From assembly GCA_002361625.1 (NCBI GenBank), contig DETL01000001.1, forward strand, positions 41,821 through 67,974: a DNA stretch of 26,154 nt. The letters run 5' to 3'. The number at the start of each line of letters is the position of its first letter. Positions within the stretch are counted from its first letter, which is position 1. This document shows, one piece after another, positions 24,797 through 26,154 of the stretch. This DNA comes from Bacteroidales bacterium UBA3289 (GTDB lineage Bacteria > Bacteroidota > Bacteroidia > Bacteroidales > UBA932). Under the pieces are notes generated by a model. The model had not been told where the DNA came from and ran no database searches. It worked only from the letters and a program-made list of their open reading frames with translations. A program made the translations under genes and the position numbers.

Positions 24797-26154
24797 TTAT
24801 CCGATGACGGCGCCGTTGGTGACGACCTCCTGCGGGGTGATGAACCGCATCTTGCCATCGCCCTGCTTGGCCATGAGGATCATGCCCTTGGACTCGATGC
24901 CGCGGATCTTGCGGGGAGCGAGGTTCGCCAGGATGCAGATCTGCTTGCCGAGCATGTCCTCGGGGCTGTAGTATTCCGCGATGCCGGAAACGATGGTCCG
25001 GGTGTCGATGCCCGTGTCGATGGTGAGCTTCAGGAGCTTGTCCGTCTTGGGGACGCGCTCGGCCTCCAGGACGGTCGCCGTACGGATGTCCATGCGGCCG
25101 AATTCGTCGAACGTGACTTCCTCCTTCTGCGGTTCCACCTTCTTCGCGGCTTCCTCGGCGGCCTTGGCGGCCTCGGCCGCTTCGCGCTCGGCCTTGATGG
25201 CCTCGAGGCGCGCGATCTGCGCATCCACGACGGCGTCCTCGATCTTCTGGAACAGGAGGACGGACTCGCCCAGGGCATGGCCGGCCGGCAGGAGTTCGGG
25301 GGTGCCGAGCATCGACCAGCGCAGGACGCGGCCCTCAGGAGAGGAATCCTGCTCCGCGTCGCTTCGCGACCCAATACGGGCATATGCTCCGCAGGATTCC
25401 TCTCCCGAGGGCCGCGTATGCAGGGCCTTGCCTTCGCCGCTCTTGTAGAAGTTCACCGTCGGGGTGCCTTCGCCGGCGCGGTGGTCGGTACCGGCGTCGA
25501 GGCCGACGCGAAGGATGCCGCGGAGTTTCTCGGCGCTGAAGGGCGTGAAGGGTTCGAAAGCGATGGCGAGGTCGGCGCAGATCTGGAGGCAGGTGTAGAG
25601 GATGGAGGCGGTGCGGTCCATGTCGATCTTCGCCACCTTCCAGGGTTCCATGTCGGAGATGTACTTGTTGCCGATGCGGGCGATGTTCATCGCCTCCTTC
25701 AGGGCCTCGCGGAAGTGGAAGGTCTCCACGTATTTCTCCAGGGCCTCCTTGCAGGGGACGATGGAAGCCAGGGTCTCGGCGTCGATGGCCTCGGGCTTCC
25801 GGTTCTCCGGGACGACACCGCCGAAGTACTTGTGCGTGAGGACGACGGCCCGGTTCACGAAGTTGCCGAACACGGCCACGAGCTCGGAGTTGTTGCGCTG
25901 CTGGAAGTCCTTCCAGGTGAAGTCGTTGTCCTTGGTCTCCGGAGCGTTCGCCGTGAGGACGTAGCGGAGGACGTCCTCCTGGCCGGGGAACTGCTCCTCG
26001 TACTCGTGGACCCAGACCGCCCAGTTGCGGGAAGTGGAGATCTTGTCGCCCTCGAGGTTCAGGAACTCATTGGCCGGGACATTCTCCGGAAGGATGTAGT
26101 CGCCGTAGGCCTTGAGCATGGACGGGAACACGATGCAGTGGAAGACGATGTTGT
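24797..26154 (-). CDS. metG: Methionyl-tRNA synthetase, partial (5' end outside window)
   Basis: Charges tRNA-Met. The visible 452 codons begin within the catalytic domain (NIVFHCIVFPSMLKAYG); the HIGH motif lies off the window. The KMSKS-equivalent is KISTSRN, followed by the helical anticodon-binding domain (WKVAKIDMDRTASILY, CADLAIAFEPF). After an Ala/Glu/Lys-rich segment comes a C-terminal EMAP-II/Trbp111-type tRNA-binding domain (DIRTATVLEAERVPKTDKL, IVSGIA, KGMILMA). An unusual stretch around THE residues RPSGEESCG ... DSSPEGRVLRW, near the end of the anticodon-binding domain, is encoded by a 27-base inverted repeat and its spacer. No GTG at 26131 needs to be a start: the frame is open to the edge and family sequence continues upstream. 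Confidence 0.95.
   Translation of the reverse strand, partial: NIVFHCIVFPSMLKAYGDYILPENVPANEFLNLEGDKISTSRNWAVWVHEYEEQFPGQEDVLRYVLTANAPETKDNDFTWKDFQQRNNSELVAVFGNFVNRAVVLTHKYFGGVVPENRKPEAIDAETLASIVPCKEALEKYVETFHFREALKEAMNIARIGNKYISDMEPWKVAKIDMDRTASILYTCLQICADLAIAFEPFTPFSAEKLRGILRVGLDAGTDHRAGEGTPTVNFYKSGEGKALHTRPSGEESCGAYARIGSRSDAEQDSSPEGRVLRWSMLGTPELLPAGHALGESVLLFQKIEDAVVDAQIARLEAIKAEREAAEAAKAAEEAAKKVEPQKEEVTFDEFGRMDIRTATVLEAERVPKTDKLLKLTIDTGIDTRTIVSGIAEYYSPEDMLGKQICILANLAPRKIRGIESKGMILMAKQGDGKMRFITPQEVVTNGAVIG
25326..25417 (-). repeat. 27-base inverted repeat with a hairpin spacer, in frame inside metG
   Basis: Left arm 25326-25352 and right arm 25391-25417 are reverse complements with one mismatch (A/G) over 27 bases. 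The 38-base spacer contains a further GTCGC-TTC-GCGAC hairpin. The metG frame remains open, adding an approximately palindromic peptide pair (RPSGEES and DSSPEGR). Confidence 0.85.

Noticed and set aside
25326..25417. The metG inverted repeat as a transcription terminator
   Set aside because: It lies in mid-gene, has no T-run on either strand and a 38-base spacer.

Overview
The window is a compact, high-GC stretch of a Bacteroidota chromosome. I would place it in the order Bacteroidales, probably an uncultured gut or rumen lineage, but the sequence cannot fix the genus. The reasons are the gene content (a DUF4783 protein next to rlmH, a eukaryote-like GlgB, an NtrY-like kinase, signal peptides ending in ...AQ, a PF14905-type outer-membrane barrel) and the promoters. 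Several genes are preceded by TAnnTTTG -7 boxes, two of them with a TTTG -33 box at 19 or 20 bases, which is the Bacteroides sigma-ABfr pattern. Almost everything is housekeeping. Genes are packed with ATGA or TAATG overlaps, and no stretch over 300 bases lacks a gene. I see no rRNA, tRNA, CRISPR array, transposase or phage gene.

Layout, left to right. Minus strand 1-3070: xseA, xseB and glgB (cut by the window edge). Minus strand 3134-10900: a long co-directional run reading, in transcription order, ysxC, prs, a small Cys-rich membrane protein, a membrane-anchored PHP-domain protein, a membrane sulfatase/phosphoethanolamine-transferase-like enzyme, der and an outer-membrane barrel. Minus strand 10936-14914: rlmH and a 1170-residue NtrY-like sensor kinase. 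Plus strand: a DUF4783 protein and efp. Minus strand: cmk and ispH. Plus strand: an NtrC-family response regulator without a DNA-binding domain. Minus strand: dnaX and lptB. Plus strand: a secreted protein of unknown function and an M16 zinc protease. Minus strand: metG (5' end outside the window) and an SPFH/Band 7 protein.

Functions served are DNA repair and replication (ExoVII, DnaX), ribosome assembly and translation (YsxC, Der, RlmH, EF-P, MetRS), nucleotide and isoprenoid precursors (Prs, Cmk, IspH), envelope building (LptB, outer-membrane barrel, EptA-like enzyme), glycogen (GlgB) and one probable sigma-54-type signalling pair (kinase and regulator, 3.4 kb apart and not in one operon).

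The most unusual content is a set of short repeats sitting in frame inside housekeeping genes, at inter-domain linkers. An element of about 85 bases lies in the dnaX linker and, in the same sense relative to transcription, between the DUF4783 gene and efp. One of its hairpins keeps its loop and its pairing while the stem bases change on both sides. A 27-base inverted repeat with one mismatch lies inside metG. An inverted pair of a second repeat (TGTCATTCCGA...GAAGGAATCT) lies in the linker of the M16 protease gene, with an 11-base match beside the efp terminator. This resembles the logic of Rickettsia palindromic elements, but I know of no named equivalent in Bacteroidales.
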